Below are positions 16,143-25,577 of a stretch of 64,000 bases of DNA, piece by piece. Location of the stretch: positions 248,001 through 312,000 of the forward strand of contig CAWKAP010000005.1 in the NCBI GenBank assembly GCA_963847675.1, read 5' to 3'. Under the pieces are notes generated by a model, which was not told the origin of the DNA, ran no database searches, and saw only the letters and a program-made list of their open reading frames with translations. The stretch comes from JADJWR01 sp963847675 (GTDB lineage Bacteria > Pseudomonadota > Gammaproteobacteria > Burkholderiales > Burkholderiaceae_F). How positions within the stretch are numbered: position 1 is the first letter of the stretch; each line of letters starts with the position of its first letter. The translations under genes and the position numbers were made by a program.

Positions 16143-17660
16143 ATGGCCGACTCGAGTGGCGCTGCCGCATTGACTTCATCCGAATCTCCCGTGCCGGCAG
16201 CGGCGCCCGCCAGATCGCTGCGCACGATGGACCCGCATACGGGCCTGGTGGCGACGCCGGTGCGCGCGCTGCTGCGGCGCGAACCGGTGACGGTCGCGCC
16301 GACGACATCGATCCGCGACACCGCGGTGCTGATGCGCGAGCAGCGCGTCTCTTCGGTGCTGATCGTCGAGCAGGGCCACCTGTTCGGCATCGTCACCGAC
16401 CGCGATCTGCGCAACCGGGCGATCGCCGACGGGATCGACCCGGGTCATCCGATCATGGACATCGCGACGGTCGCGCCGCTGACCACGGATCTGCGCGCCA
16501 CGGCCTTCGACGCGCTGCTGCTGATGACGCGCCAGAACGTGCATCACGTGCCGGTGATGGACGGCACGCGCGTCGCCGGCATGATCACGGCGACCGACCT
16601 GACCGAGCAGCACACGACGTCGGCCGTCTTTCTCGCCGGCGAGATCCACAAGCGGAGCACGATCGAGGAGCTGCAGCAGGCGAGCGTTCGAATCCGGGAC
16701 CTGCAGCGCAACCTCGCCGCGGCCGACGCCACCGCCTATGCGACCGGCCAGGTGATCACCGCGATGACCGACGCCCTGACCACGCGGCTGCTGCAGCTCG
16801 CCGAGGCGCAGCTCGGACCGCCTCCGGTTGACTACGCGTGGGTCGCGGCCGGATCGCAGGCGCGCTGCGAGCAGACCGCCAAGAGCGACCAGGACAACTG
16901 CATGATCCTCGACGACGCCTACGACGAGGCCAGGCACGGCGAGTACTTCAAGGCGCTGTCGAAATTCGTGTGCGACGGCCTCGACGCCTGCGGCTACATG
17001 TACTGCCCCGGCGAGATGATGGCGATGACCGACACCTGGCGCCAGCCGCAGCGGCGCTGGAAGCAGTACTTCCACGGCTGGATCGACGAGCCCGAGCCCA
17101 AGGCGCTGATGCTGACCTGCGTCTTCTTCGACCTGCGGCTCGTCTACGGCCGTGCCTCTCTCCTCGACGAACTGCGCAGCGACATGCTGCGCCACACGCA
17201 GGGCAACAGCATCTTCCTCGCCTACATGGTCGGCAACGCGCTCAGCCGGCGGCCGCCGCTGAACGTGTTCGGCAGGATCAGCCCGGCGCGCAGCGGTGCG
17301 CAGCGCGGCAAGATCGACCTGAAGCACCTCGGCATCGTGCCGATCGTCGACCTCGCGCGCGTCTATGCGCTGGCGGGAGGGCACCCGGCGATCAACACCT
17401 ACGATCGTCTCGAGACTGCGGCGCAGAGCCAGGAGGTCAGCGAGCAAAGCGCGCGCGACCTGCGCGACGCGCTCGAGTACCTGGCGGTCACGCGCATCCA
17501 CCACCAGGTGCGCCAGATCGAGGCCGGTCGGGAAGCGGACAGCTTCCTCGCGCTCGGTGAGCTGTCGAACTTCCAGCGCACGCAGCTGAAGGATGCGTTC
17601 CTGGTCGTGCAGACGCTGCAGAACGTCATCGGGCAGCGCCACCAGGCCGGCAGGTTCTGA
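16143..17660 (+). CDS. CBS-pair protein with DUF294 nucleotidyltransferase-like domain
   Basis: About 505 residues from the chosen ATG. Two CBS repeats (about 40-155) include SVLIVEQGHLFGIVTDRDLR and NVHHVPVMDGTRVAGMITATD; CBS pairs usually sense adenine nucleotides. A helical linker leads to a nucleotidyltransferase-like core with the GS...D-x-D signature (AAGSQARCEQTAKSDQDN, about 235-252), as in GlnD/PII uridylyltransferases. The DUF294 C-terminal helical domain follows (NVFGRISPAR, DLKHLGIVPIVDLARVYAL). The start is uncertain: no Shine-Dalgarno precedes 16143, and the frame is open far upstream. It is divergent from the symporter operon and this pairing recurs in other proteobacteria, so I infer a regulator of transport or of the neighbouring signal proteins. 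Confidence 0.85.
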   Translation: MADSSGAAALTSSESPVPAAAPARSLRTMDPHTGLVATPVRALLRREPVTVAPTTSIRDTAVLMREQRVSSVLIVEQGHLFGIVTDRDLRNRAIADGIDPGHPIMDIATVAPLTTDLRATAFDALLLMTRQNVHHVPVMDGTRVAGMITATDLTEQHTTSAVFLAGEIHKRSTIEELQQASVRIRDLQRNLAAADATAYATGQVITAMTDALTTRLLQLAEAQLGPPPVDYAWVAAGSQARCEQTAKSDQDNCMILDDAYDEARHGEYFKALSKFVCDGLDACGYMYCPGEMMAMTDTWRQPQRRWKQYFHGWIDEPEPKALMLTCVFFDLRLVYGRASLLDELRSDMLRHTQGNSIFLAYMVGNALSRRPPLNVFGRISPARSGAQRGKIDLKHLGIVPIVDLARVYALAGGHPAINTYDRLETAAQSQEVSEQSARDLRDALEYLAVTRIHHQVRQIEAGREADSFLALGELSNFQRTQLKDAFLVVQTLQNVIGQRHQAGRF

Positions 17661-17809
17661 GCGGCCGGTCGATCGCTGCGCCGGGGCGGTGAGCCGCCGC
17701 CGGCGGCGCGACGCCGGCCAGGCCGGTTCCCCGACGGTCGGTTCCGCCTGGCGCGACGGTCCGGTTCCGGGCCTCGAGGGCACGCCCGCCCGCGGCCCAG
17801 TGCGGCGGG

Positions 17810-17841
17810 CCCTTGAAATGCGCGGCGCCAGACACGAATTA
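17810..17841 (+). promoter_or_regulatory. Candidate heat-shock (sigma-32) promoter for the Hsp20 genes
   Basis: CCCTTGAAA (17810-17818) matches the sigma-32 -35 element exactly. After a 15-base spacer, CACGAATTA (17833-17841) agrees with the CCCCATTTA-type -10 element at six of nine positions. It lies about 70 bp upstream of the first Hsp20 start codon, which fits the function of these genes. Confidence 0.45.
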
Positions 17842-17910
17842 GCGGATGTCAGAGTTGACCGCCGGCCCGGCGACGGGCCGGCGACCCGAAACAACCCAAG
17901 GAGGTGACTT

Positions 17911-18348
17911 GTGATCTACCGATCCCTGTTTCCGCGCGACATCTATTCCGAGTTCGATCGCCTCCAGCGCGACCTGCAGCAGGCTTTCGATGCCTCGCCG
18001 AGCATCCGCGGCTTCGGCCGTGGCGGCTACCCGGCGCTGAACGTCGGCGGCACCGCGCAGTCCGTGGAGATCTACGCCTTTGCGCCGGGCCTCGACCCGG
18101 AAAAGATCGACGTGAACATCGACCGCGGCGTATTGACCATCGAGGGTGAGCGCGCCTCGGCCCTGCCGGCGGACGAGAAGTCGGCCGTGCACATCAACGA
18201 ACGCTTTGCCGGCCGTTTCCGGCGCGTCGTCAGCCTGCCCGACGACGCCGACCCGAACGCCGTCAGTGCCGAGTATCGCGACGGCGTGCTGCACCTGAGC
18301 ATCCGGCGCCGCGAATCCGCGCAGCCGCGCCGCATCGAAATCAAGTGA
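17911..18348 (+). CDS. Small heat-shock protein, Hsp20/alpha-crystallin family
   Basis: The protein has 145 residues. The alpha-crystallin domain spans about 40-140: PALNVGGTAQSVEIYAFAPG, the strand GVLTIEGERAS, RRVVSLPDDADPNAVSAEY, and the A-x-x-x-x-G-x-L motif near DGVLHLSIRRR. Such proteins form oligomers that hold unfolding proteins for later refolding by DnaK/ClpB. It starts with GTG at 17911 behind a strong AGGAGGT. The second Hsp20 gene starts 15 bases after its stop, indicating one operon behind a sigma-32-like promoter. Confidence 0.92.
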   Translation: MIYRSLFPRDIYSEFDRLQRDLQQAFDASPSIRGFGRGGYPALNVGGTAQSVEIYAFAPGLDPEKIDVNIDRGVLTIEGERASALPADEKSAVHINERFAGRFRRVVSLPDDADPNAVSAEYRDGVLHLSIRRRESAQPRRIEIK

Positions 18349-18363
18349 TCCGGAGGTGAGACC

Positions 18364-18732
18364 ATGACCAACACCGCCAACAAGCCCGACGACAGCCGCC
18401 GCGACGCCGTGCTGCCGCCGGTGGACGTGATCGAGGATGCCACCGGCATCACGCTGTTTGCCGACCTGCCGGGTGTCTCCAAGGAGCAGCTGAACCTGCG
18501 CGTCGAGGCCGACACGCTGACCATCGAGGGCGACGTCGGCCTGACGACTCCCGAGGGCCTGCAGGCGAGCCACGCCGAGGTGCAGGTACCGCGCTACCGT
18601 CGCGTGTTCACGCTGAGCAAGGAACTCGATGCCGAGAAGATCGCGGCGGAGATGGCCCACGGCGTGCTCAAGCTGCGCATTCCGAAGGCCGAGCACGCGC
18701 AGCCGCGCAAGGTGCAGATCCGGGTGAGCTGA
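18364..18732 (+). CDS. Second small heat-shock protein, Hsp20 family
   Basis: The protein has 122 residues and an alpha-crystallin domain: PPVDVIEDATGITLFADLPG, LNLRVEADTLTIEGDV, YRRVFTLSKELDAEKI, and HGVLKLRIPKAEHAQPRKVQI. It is more acidic and shorter at the N-terminus than the upstream copy. Paired unequal Hsp20 genes often make mixed oligomers, though that is inference here. GGAGGTGAG precedes the ATG. It is the downstream gene of a two-gene unit. Confidence 0.92.
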   Translation: MTNTANKPDDSRRDAVLPPVDVIEDATGITLFADLPGVSKEQLNLRVEADTLTIEGDVGLTTPEGLQASHAEVQVPRYRRVFTLSKELDAEKIAAEMAHGVLKLRIPKAEHAQPRKVQIRVS

Positions 18733-18746
18733 GCCAGGCGGCGCGC

Positions 18747-18777
18747 CCGCGGCGGGGCAGGCTTAGTCCCGCCGCGG
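18747..18777. terminator. Stem-loop between convergent genes, possible bidirectional terminator
   Basis: A perfect 10-bp stem, CCGCGGCGGG (18747-18756) with CCCGCCGCGG (18768-18777), surrounds an 11-base loop that contains the stop codon of the minus-strand gene. There is no U-tract on either side, so intrinsic termination is uncertain. Confidence 0.4.
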
Positions 18778-19125
18778 CGCCAGCGCGCCCCACACGATGC
18801 ACAACCCGCCCATCACCGCGAGCAGCAGCGAAGCGATCGCCAGCAGCACGCCGACCGGGTTGCTCTGGCTGGCGGTCATCTCGCGTACCGACTGGCCGAG
18901 CAGGGCGGAAAAGATCGCGGCCGTGAGGCCCAGCGCAAACGCGCCGGCGAGCGCCAGGGCGCCGAGCCTGACCGACACCGGCCGCTGCGCGAGCAGCAAG
19001 GCGACGAAGGCGGCTGCGCCGAGGGCGGCACCCAGCGCGAGCAACCCGAGATCGAGAACGTAGACGATCGCGGCGGCAACGAGGAAGGGCGAGGCGATCC
19101 GCCAGCGGGCCGTCATCGGCGTCAT
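18763..19125 (-). CDS. Small integral membrane protein of unknown function
   Basis: The protein has 120 residues, almost entirely hydrophobic, with about four membrane helices (SPFLVAAAIVYVLDLGLLALG, AALGAAAFVALLLA, LGALALAGAFALGLTAAIF, PVGVLLAIASLLLAVMGGL). It overlaps the DUF2062 gene upstream by ATGA (19122-19125), so they are translationally coupled. A second ATG at 19116 is also possible. I do not recognise a family beyond its membrane character. Confidence 0.6.
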   Translation of the reverse strand: MTPMTARWRIASPFLVAAAIVYVLDLGLLALGAALGAAAFVALLLAQRPVSVRLGALALAGAFALGLTAAIFSALLGQSVREMTASQSNPVGVLLAIASLLLAVMGGLCIVWGALAPRRD

Positions 19126-19673
19126 GCGGGGCGCCGCCGCTGGCGCCGTGCCATCCAGGCGCGGCGCAGGTGGATGTTCCACAGCACGCGGACGACCACG
19201 TACCCGGCGGCAGCGAGCAGGCAGGCGAGCAGGAAGACGCCGAGGGCCAGTGGCGCGCCAAGACCCATGGCCCACTTGCCGAGCGCTTCGATCGAAGCGA
19301 TCTGCGCCGACCAGTCCCATTCCGGCGGCGGGGCGGGCGGCGGGCCGCCGGTCGCGCCCATCACCAGGCTGCCGATCTTGTAGGCCGCCAGGTAGAGCGG
19401 CACGATCGTGAGCGGGTTCGTGTAAAGGGTGGTCACCAGCGCCGCGGGCAGATTCACTCGAAACAGCACGGCGGCGACGCCGGCGCCGAGCATCTGCAGC
19501 GGCCCGGGGATGAGCCCGCAGAACATGCCCACGGCGACGCCACCGGCGGCCGAGCGCCGGTTCAGGTGCCACAGCGCCGGGTGGAACAGCGCGTCGCCGA
19601 ACAGGTGCAACGCGCGCACCTGGCGTACCTTCTCGACGCTGGGCATGTAGCGCTTGAAGAACTTCCGCGGCAT
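19122..19673 (-). CDS. DUF2062 membrane protein
   Basis: The protein has 183 residues and the DUF2062 pattern: LWHLNRRSAAGGVAVGMFCG, LIPGPLQMLGAGVAAVLFRV, NLPAALVTTLYTNPLTIVPLY and a C-terminal membrane helix. Members are small membrane proteins of unknown function; some relatives are fused to glycosyltransferases. The ATG at 19673 gives the common MPRKFFKRYMPS start; an ATG at 19751 would add 26 residues with no similarity. It is coupled to the small membrane-protein gene downstream. Confidence 0.8.
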   Translation of the reverse strand: MPRKFFKRYMPSVEKVRQVRALHLFGDALFHPALWHLNRRSAAGGVAVGMFCGLIPGPLQMLGAGVAAVLFRVNLPAALVTTLYTNPLTIVPLYLAAYKIGSLVMGATGGPPPAPPPEWDWSAQIASIEALGKWAMGLGAPLALGVFLLACLLAAAGYVVVRVLWNIHLRRAWMARRQRRRPA

Positions 19674-19737
19674 GTGTCGAATTGTAGGCAGCCGCGCTGC
19701 CCGCGCTTGCTTACACTGATTCGGGGAAAACGCCGCG

Positions 19738-20544
19738 ATGTGGATCGACACCCACTGCCACCTGGACGCCGATGCGTTCGAGGCCGACCGTGATGCGGTG
19801 CTGGCGCGAGCGCGCGAAAGCGGCGTGTCGATGATGGTGATTCCGGCGGTCGAGGTGGCGGCCTTCGGCGCCGTGGCGCAACTGGCGCAGCGCTATGGCT
19901 ATGCGTACGCGCTGGGCATCCACCCCTTGTACACGCCCCAGGCGTCCGACGACGACATCGCGCGGCTGCGCGAGGCGCTCGGCGCGGCGGCCGACGATCC
20001 GCGGCTGGTGGCCGTCGGCGAGATCGGCCTCGACTACGCGGTGGAGGGCGTCGATCGCGAGCGGCAGGAATGGTTCTATGCGCAGCAGCTGAAGCTGGCG
20101 CGCGAGCATCGGCTGCCGGTGATCCTGCACGTGCGCCGGTCGGCCGACGGACTGCTCAAGTATCTGAACCGGCACGAGGTCATCGGCGGCATCGCACACG
20201 CCTTCAACGGCAGCGAGGACCAGGCGCTGCGCATGATCGCGCGCGGCCTGCGGCTCGGCTACGGCGGCGCGATGACCTACGACGGCTCGCTGCGCATCCG
20301 GCAACTCGCGGCCACGCTGCCCGACGACGCCTGGGTCCTGGAGACCGACGCGCCCGACATTCCGCCGCAGTGGCGGCGCAAGGCCGGCGCCTCGTTGCGC
20401 AACGAACCGGGCGACCTGCCCGCCATGGCGCAGGTGATGGCGCAGCTGCGCGGAATGCGGCTCGACGAGGTGGCACGGGTCAACCGCCGCAACGCCTGTG
20501 CCGCGTTGCCACGGCTGGCGGCGCTGCTCGACCGCACCGCCTGA
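19738..20544 (+). CDS. TatD-family metal-dependent hydrolase/deoxyribonuclease
   Basis: The protein has 268 residues. The metal-binding N-terminal motif is IDTHCHLD, followed by YALGIHPLYT, VAVGEIGLDYAV, QQLKLAREHRLPVILHVRRS, GIAHAFNGSEDQ and VLETDAPDIPP, which supply the His/Glu/Asp ligands of the amidohydrolase-like barrel. TatD enzymes are Mg-dependent 3'-5' exonucleases implicated in DNA repair and D-aminoacyl-tRNA processing in relatives. The sequence is closer to the YjjV branch than to TatD itself. comEC starts one base after its stop, so the two are probably co-transcribed. Confidence 0.88.
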   Translation: MWIDTHCHLDADAFEADRDAVLARARESGVSMMVIPAVEVAAFGAVAQLAQRYGYAYALGIHPLYTPQASDDDIARLREALGAAADDPRLVAVGEIGLDYAVEGVDRERQEWFYAQQLKLAREHRLPVILHVRRSADGLLKYLNRHEVIGGIAHAFNGSEDQALRMIARGLRLGYGGAMTYDGSLRIRQLAATLPDDAWVLETDAPDIPPQWRRKAGASLRNEPGDLPAMAQVMAQLRGMRLDEVARVNRRNACAALPRLAALLDRTA

Positions 20545-20545
20545 A

Positions 20546-23027
20546 ATGCTGCCCGCCACGCTGGCCGCGTTCGTCGCCGGCGTGTTCGTGCTGCAGCAGC
20601 AGGCCAGTCTGCCCGGCAGGCCGGTGCTGGTCGCGCTGGCGCTGGCGGCGGCCGCCTTCGGCGCGCTGGCGCTGCGCGTCCGACTGCAGCAAAGGAGTGA
20701 CGGTGCGCGCTTTGCCGCGCTGGTGCTGCTGGCGGCTGCTTTCGCGGCGGGTTTCAGCTATGCCGGCTGGCGCGCACATGGGCGGCTGGAGGTGGCGCTG
20801 GCGTCTGCCGACGAAGGACGCGACGTCGAAATCGTCGGCATCGTGACGGGATTGCCGGCGGCGATGGATCGCGGTGTGCGGTTCGAGTTCGTCGTCGAGC
20901 AGGTCGCCAGCTCCGCGGTCTCGGTTCCGCCGCGGCTTTCGCTGGCGTGGTATGCGGCCGATGCTGCCGTCGTGCCGGGCGAGCGATGGGCGTTCACGGT
21001 GCGCCTGCGCCGGCCGCACGGCACGTTCAACCCGGGCGGCTTCGACCTCGAAGGGTGGCTGTTCGAGCGCAACCTGCGCGCCGGCGGTTACGTTCGCGAG
21101 CGGCCCGCACCGCGGCGGCTCGCGCCGATGGTGTGGTCGGCGGGCGCGGCGGTCGACCGTGCACGCGCGGAACTGCGATCGCGGCTGAAGGCGTTGACCG
21201 GCGGCGAACGGTTCGGCGGGGTGCTGATCGCGCTCGTGCTGGGCGATCAGCGCGCGATCGCCGAAGCGGACTGGATCCTGTTCAACCGCACCGGCATCTC
21301 GCACCTGGTCAGCATCTCCGGCCTGCACATCACGATGATTTCGGGGCTGGCTGCGCTGATCGCGAGCGCGCCTGTGGCGCCGCTCGCCGCGCACGCTGTC
21401 GATGGCGCCGGCGCAGAGCGCGGCAGCCGTGACGGCGGTGTTCACGGCGCTCGGCTACTGCCTGCTCGCCGGCTGGGGCGTGCCGGCGCAGCGCACCTTC
21501 TTCATGCTGCTCGTCGTCGCTGCCGCCGCGTGGCTGCGCATCGGCACGCGACCGGCCACGACACTGGCACTCGCCGCGGCGGCGGTCTGCCTGCTCGATC
21601 CGTGGGCGGTCATCGCGCCGGGCTTCTGGCTGTCTTTCGGCGCGGTGGCGGCGATCCTGTTCACGGTTTCCGGGCGCCCGGCCGCTGACGCGCCGGGCTG
21701 GCGGGCGCACCTGCGCGCGGCCGGGCGCGTCCAGCTGGCGGTCACGCTGGCCTTGCTGCCGCTGACTGCGGCGCTGTTTCAGCAGATCTCCGTGGTGTCG
21801 ATCGCCGCCAACGCTGTCGCGATTCCTCTGGTGAGCCTGCTGGTTACGCCGCTGGCGCTGCTCGCCGGAGCGCTGGTCGTGCTGCCCGATCCGCTGGCGT
21901 CGCTTGCGGTGCCCTGCCTTTCGATCGCGAACGCGCTGCTGCTCGCCCTGCACGCGTTCCTCGGTGTGCTCACGGCGCCGTCCTGGGCCAGCCTGCCGCT
22001 GCCCGCGCCGCCATGGTGGGCACTGGCACTGGCGCTGGCTGGCGTGGGCTGGCTGCTGGCGCCGCCCGGCTGGCCGCTGCGCTGGAGCGGCAGCGTCTGG
22101 CTGCTGCCGATGCTGCTCTGGCCGGCCGAGCGGCCGCGCGAAGGCGAACTGTGGGTCACGGCGCTCGACGTCGGGCAGGGCGCCGCGATCCTGGTCGAAT
22201 CGGAGACGCACACGCTGCTGTACGACACCGGGCCGCGTTTTTCGGGTGCCGCCGATGCGGGCGGACGCATCGTGCTGCCGTATCTGCGCTGGCGCGGCAT
22301 CGATGCAATCGATCTGCTCGCGGTGTCGCATCTGGACAGCGATCACTCGGGCGGCGCGGCGTCGATCCTGACCGGCACGCGCGTGGCGGCGGTGATCAGT
22401 TCGATCGATCCGCTGAGCCCTGCGCTGCGCGGCGCGGGTGCCGTCAGGCGCTGCGAAGCCGGCCAGCGCTTCGACCTCGGCGCGTTGCGCGTCGACGTGC
22501 TGCGGCCGCTCGCGGCCGACTATGCGCAGCCGAAGTTTCCGAGCAACGCGGCCAGTTGCGTGCTGCACGTCGCGCTGGGGCCGCACCGGCTGCTGCTCAC
22601 CGGCGACATGCCGGCACGCGAGGAGGCCGAGCTCGTCACCCGCCAGCCCGCGCTGAAGGTCGACTGGTTGTCGGCGCCCCACCACGGCAGCCGCAGCTCG
22701 TCGACCGAGGCGCTGCTCGACGCGACCCGTCCGGCGTGGGCCAGCGTGCAGGCCGGCTACCGCAACCGGTTCGGTCACCCGGACCCGCACGTCGTGTCCC
22801 GTTACGTGGCACGGGGCGTGCATGTGGTGCGTAGCGATGAAGCGGGCGCGGCACAATGGCGGTTTCGGGGCGGCGGCGCGGTCGAACTGCACCGTTGGCG
22901 TGCATCGGCGCACCGTTACTGGAACGACCAGCCCGGTGCTGGTGCAGCCACGGATGCGCCAGCACCGGACCTCGACGGGTGGCCGGATCCGGGCGCTTCC
23001 CTCGCCGAGCCCGAGCGCCCGTTCTGA
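20546..23027 (+). pseudogene. comEC: DNA internalisation protein ComEC, frameshifted
   Basis: Two overlapping frames together make a full-length ComEC. The first half has N-terminal membrane helices, a DUF4131-like domain (GTFNPGGFDLEGWLFERNLRAGGYV) and the start of the competence domain (ISHLVSISGLHITMISG). At about 21371-21372 one extra C shifts the frame. Without it the text reads ASALWRRSPRTLSMAPAQSA and continues as LLAGWGVPAQRTF, as expected. The second half has more membrane helices and a metallo-beta-lactamase-like domain (LDVGQGAAILVE, SHLDSDHSGG, LSAPHHGSRSSS). ComEC forms the inner-membrane DNA channel in natural transformation. It is either a real null allele or a base-calling error. 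Confidence 0.88.
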
Positions 23028-23088
23028 GGCCGCCCGCGGCGGCTCGTTAGACTCGCTGCGTCCGCCGGCTCTCCACTAGCTGCTTCCG

Positions 23089-24501
23089 ATGACCACTGCC
23101 TTCGACGAGATGTTCACGCCTGCGGGGGCAACCCGGCCGCACTATCGCGGCTACGAGTCGTGGCTGCACGGCCAGAGCCCGGAGACGATGGCCAACAAGC
23201 GTGCCGAGGCCGACCTCGTGTTCCGTCGCGTCGGCATCACGTTCGCCGTTTACGGCGAGGCGGCCGGCACGGAGCGGCTGATTCCGTTCGACGTGATCCC
23301 GCGCGTGATCCCGGCGGACGAATGGCAGCAGCTCGAGGCGGGGCTGCGCCAGCGCGTGCGCGCGCTGAACATGTTCCTGCACGACGTCTACCACGGCCAG
23401 GACATCATCCGGGCGGGAAAGGTGCCGGCCGACCAGGTCTTCAAGAACCAGCAGTACCGCCCCGAGATGCACGGCATCGATGTCGCCGGCGGCATCTACG
23501 CGCACATCGCCGGCATCGACATCGTCCGCGCCGGCGAGGGGGAGTACTACGTGCTGGAGGACAACCTGCGCGTGCCCAGCGGCGTGTCGTACATGCTCGA
23601 GAACCGCAAGATGATGATGCGGCTGTTTCCGGAGCTGTTCGCGCGCAACAAGGTGGCGCCGGTCGCCCACTATCCCGACGTGCTGCTGGAGAACCTGCGC
23701 TCGGTGGCACCGCACGGCGTTGACGATCCGCTGGTCGTCGTGCTCACGCCGGGGATGTACAACTCGGCGTACTTCGAGCACGCCTTCCTGGCACAGCAGA
23801 TGGGCGTGGAACTGGTCGAGGGCCAGGACCTGTTCGTGCAGGGCGATGCGGTGTTCATGCGCACCACCCGCGGGCCGCAGCGGGTCGACGTGATCTATCG
23901 CCGCGTCGACGACGACTTCCTCGATCCGCTCGTGTTCCGCCCGGACTCGACGCTCGGCGTTCCGGGGCTCCTCGCCGCCTACCGGGCCGGCCGGGTGACG
24001 CTGGCCAACGCCATCGGCACCGGCATCGCCGACGACAAGTCGATCTACCCGTACGTGCCGGACATGATCGAGTTCTATCTCGGCGAGAAGCCGCTGCTGG
24101 CCAACGTGCCGACCTACAAGTGCCGCAACCGCGACGAGATGGAGCAGGCGCTGGCGCGGCTGCCGGAACTGGTGGTCAAGGAGGTGCACAACGCCGGCGG
24201 CTACGGCATGCTGGTCGGACCGGCGGCCACGAAGAACGAGATCGAGGAGTTCCGCGAGAAGGTGCGCCGCGATCCGGCCAACTTCATCGCCCAGCCGACG
24301 CTGGCGCTGTCGACCTGCCCGACCTACGTCGAATCCGGGATCGCGCCACGCCACATCGACCTGCGTCCGTACGTGCTGTCGGGCAGGGAGATTTCGATCG
24401 TGCCGGGCGGGCTGACCCGCGTCGCGCTGCGCGAGGGCTCGCTGGTGGTCAATTCGTCGCAGGGCGGCGGCACCAAGGACACCTGGGTGCTGGAGAGATA
24501 G
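23089..24501 (+). CDS. Circularly permuted ATP-grasp type 2 protein (DUF404/DUF407)
   Basis: The protein has 470 residues, full length for the family. Landmarks: IPRVIPADEWQQLEAGLRQR, ALNMFLHDVYHGQ, YYVLEDNLRVPSGVSYMLENR, VVVLTPGMYNSAYFEHAFLA, VDVIYRRVDDDFLDPL, and the ATP-site loop VVKEVHNAGGYGMLVG. The ATP-grasp fold is predicted to catalyse amide or peptide-type ligation; no substrate is established. It is followed without a gap by the alpha-E gene (stop TAG, then ATG), then an Anbu peptidase and a transglutaminase-DUF2126 gene. This set recurs in many proteobacteria and has been proposed to make and process a peptide or peptide tag. Confidence 0.9.
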   Translation: MTTAFDEMFTPAGATRPHYRGYESWLHGQSPETMANKRAEADLVFRRVGITFAVYGEAAGTERLIPFDVIPRVIPADEWQQLEAGLRQRVRALNMFLHDVYHGQDIIRAGKVPADQVFKNQQYRPEMHGIDVAGGIYAHIAGIDIVRAGEGEYYVLEDNLRVPSGVSYMLENRKMMMRLFPELFARNKVAPVAHYPDVLLENLRSVAPHGVDDPLVVVLTPGMYNSAYFEHAFLAQQMGVELVEGQDLFVQGDAVFMRTTRGPQRVDVIYRRVDDDFLDPLVFRPDSTLGVPGLLAAYRAGRVTLANAIGTGIADDKSIYPYVPDMIEFYLGEKPLLANVPTYKCRNRDEMEQALARLPELVVKEVHNAGGYGMLVGPAATKNEIEEFREKVRRDPANFIAQPTLALSTCPTYVESGIAPRHIDLRPYVLSGREISIVPGGLTRVALREGSLVVNSSQGGGTKDTWVLER

Positions 24502-25483
24502 ATGCTCAGCCGCACGGCAGATCACCTGTTCTGGATGGCCCGATACATCGAGCGGGCGGAAAACACCGCCCGCATGCTCGACGTCAACATGTCGACGTCG
24601 CTGCTGCCGCAGTCGGCCGAGGAGGCCGAGCGCGGGTGGCGGGCGATGCTGGGCATCTCCGAACTGCAGCCGGCCTTCGATGCCAAGTACCCGCTGCTCA
24701 ACGCGCGCGACGTGCTCGACTTCATGGTGCGCGACCCGACGAATTCTTCGTCGATCTACTCGTGCATGCAGGCGGCACGCGAGAATGCCCGCGCGGTGCG
24801 CGGCTCGCTGACCACCGAGGTGTGGGAGGTGAACAACGACACCTGGCTGCAGCTGCAGAAGCGGCTCAGCGAGCAGGCGATGGAGCGCGACCCGCAGCAC
24901 CTGTTCGAGTGGGTCAAGTACCGTTCCCACGTCTCGCGCGGCGTGACGATCGGCACGATGCTCAAGGACGAGGCGTTCTTCTTCATCCGGCTGGGAACGT
25001 TCCTCGAGCGTGCCGACAACACGGCGCGGATCCTCGACGTGAAGTTCCACGACGACGGCGAGGGCTGCAGGAAGCTGCCCATCGGACGCGGCAACGGCAT
25101 CGGTCACAGGCAGCGCGACTTCTACTCACTGGGCGGCGGTGCTGCGCTCGGTGTCGGCGTTCGAGGTCTATCGCAAGGTCTACCGCGACGTGATCACGCC
25201 GCGAACGCGTCGCCGAACTGCTCATCCTGCGCGGCGACATGCCGCGCTCGCTCGCCGCCTGTGTCAACGAGGTGTGCCTGAACCTCGAGATGGTGCGCAA
25301 CAGCCGCTCGGGCGAGACCGAGCGGCGCGCCGGCCTGCTGCGCGCCGAGCTTCGCTACGGACGGATCGAGGACATCCTGCACCAGGGCCTGCACGCCGTA
25401 CCTGACGGCCTTCCTCGAGCGCGTCGCACGATCTCGGCGGCCGCATCAGCCAGGACTTCCTGGTGCCGCTGGCGGCCAGCTGA
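24502..25483 (+). pseudogene. Alpha-E domain protein (DUF403), four frameshifts
   Basis: The first 208 or so residues are intact alpha-E sequence (SRTADHLFWMARYIERAENT, SIYSCMQAARENARAVRG, FFFIRLGTFLERADNTARIL). After that the conserved text jumps frame four times, each time by one extra base: near 25126 (before HWAAVLRSVSAFEVYRKVYR), 25202 (before ERVAELLILRGDMPRSL), 25398 (before YLTAFLER) and 25427 (before DLGGRISQDFLVPL). Removing these bases yields a normal protein of about 325 residues ending at the TGA at 25481. Alpha-E proteins always accompany this type of ATP-grasp enzyme. Whether the shifts are biological or sequencing artefacts is unresolved. Confidence 0.85.
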
Positions 25484-25577
25484 GCGCGCGGAACGGTCGA
25501 GGGCGATCCGGGGTGAGAATGGGCCGGCCGATGCGCGTCCGCACCGGCGCTGCGAGGGGTGACGGAAGGAGCGAGGC

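Noticed and set aside
21365..21405. Programmed ribosomal frameshift in comEC (and likewise rlmD near 55711)
   Set aside because: No slippery heptamer or downstream stimulator is seen, and each site is restored by removing a single base inside a conserved motif.
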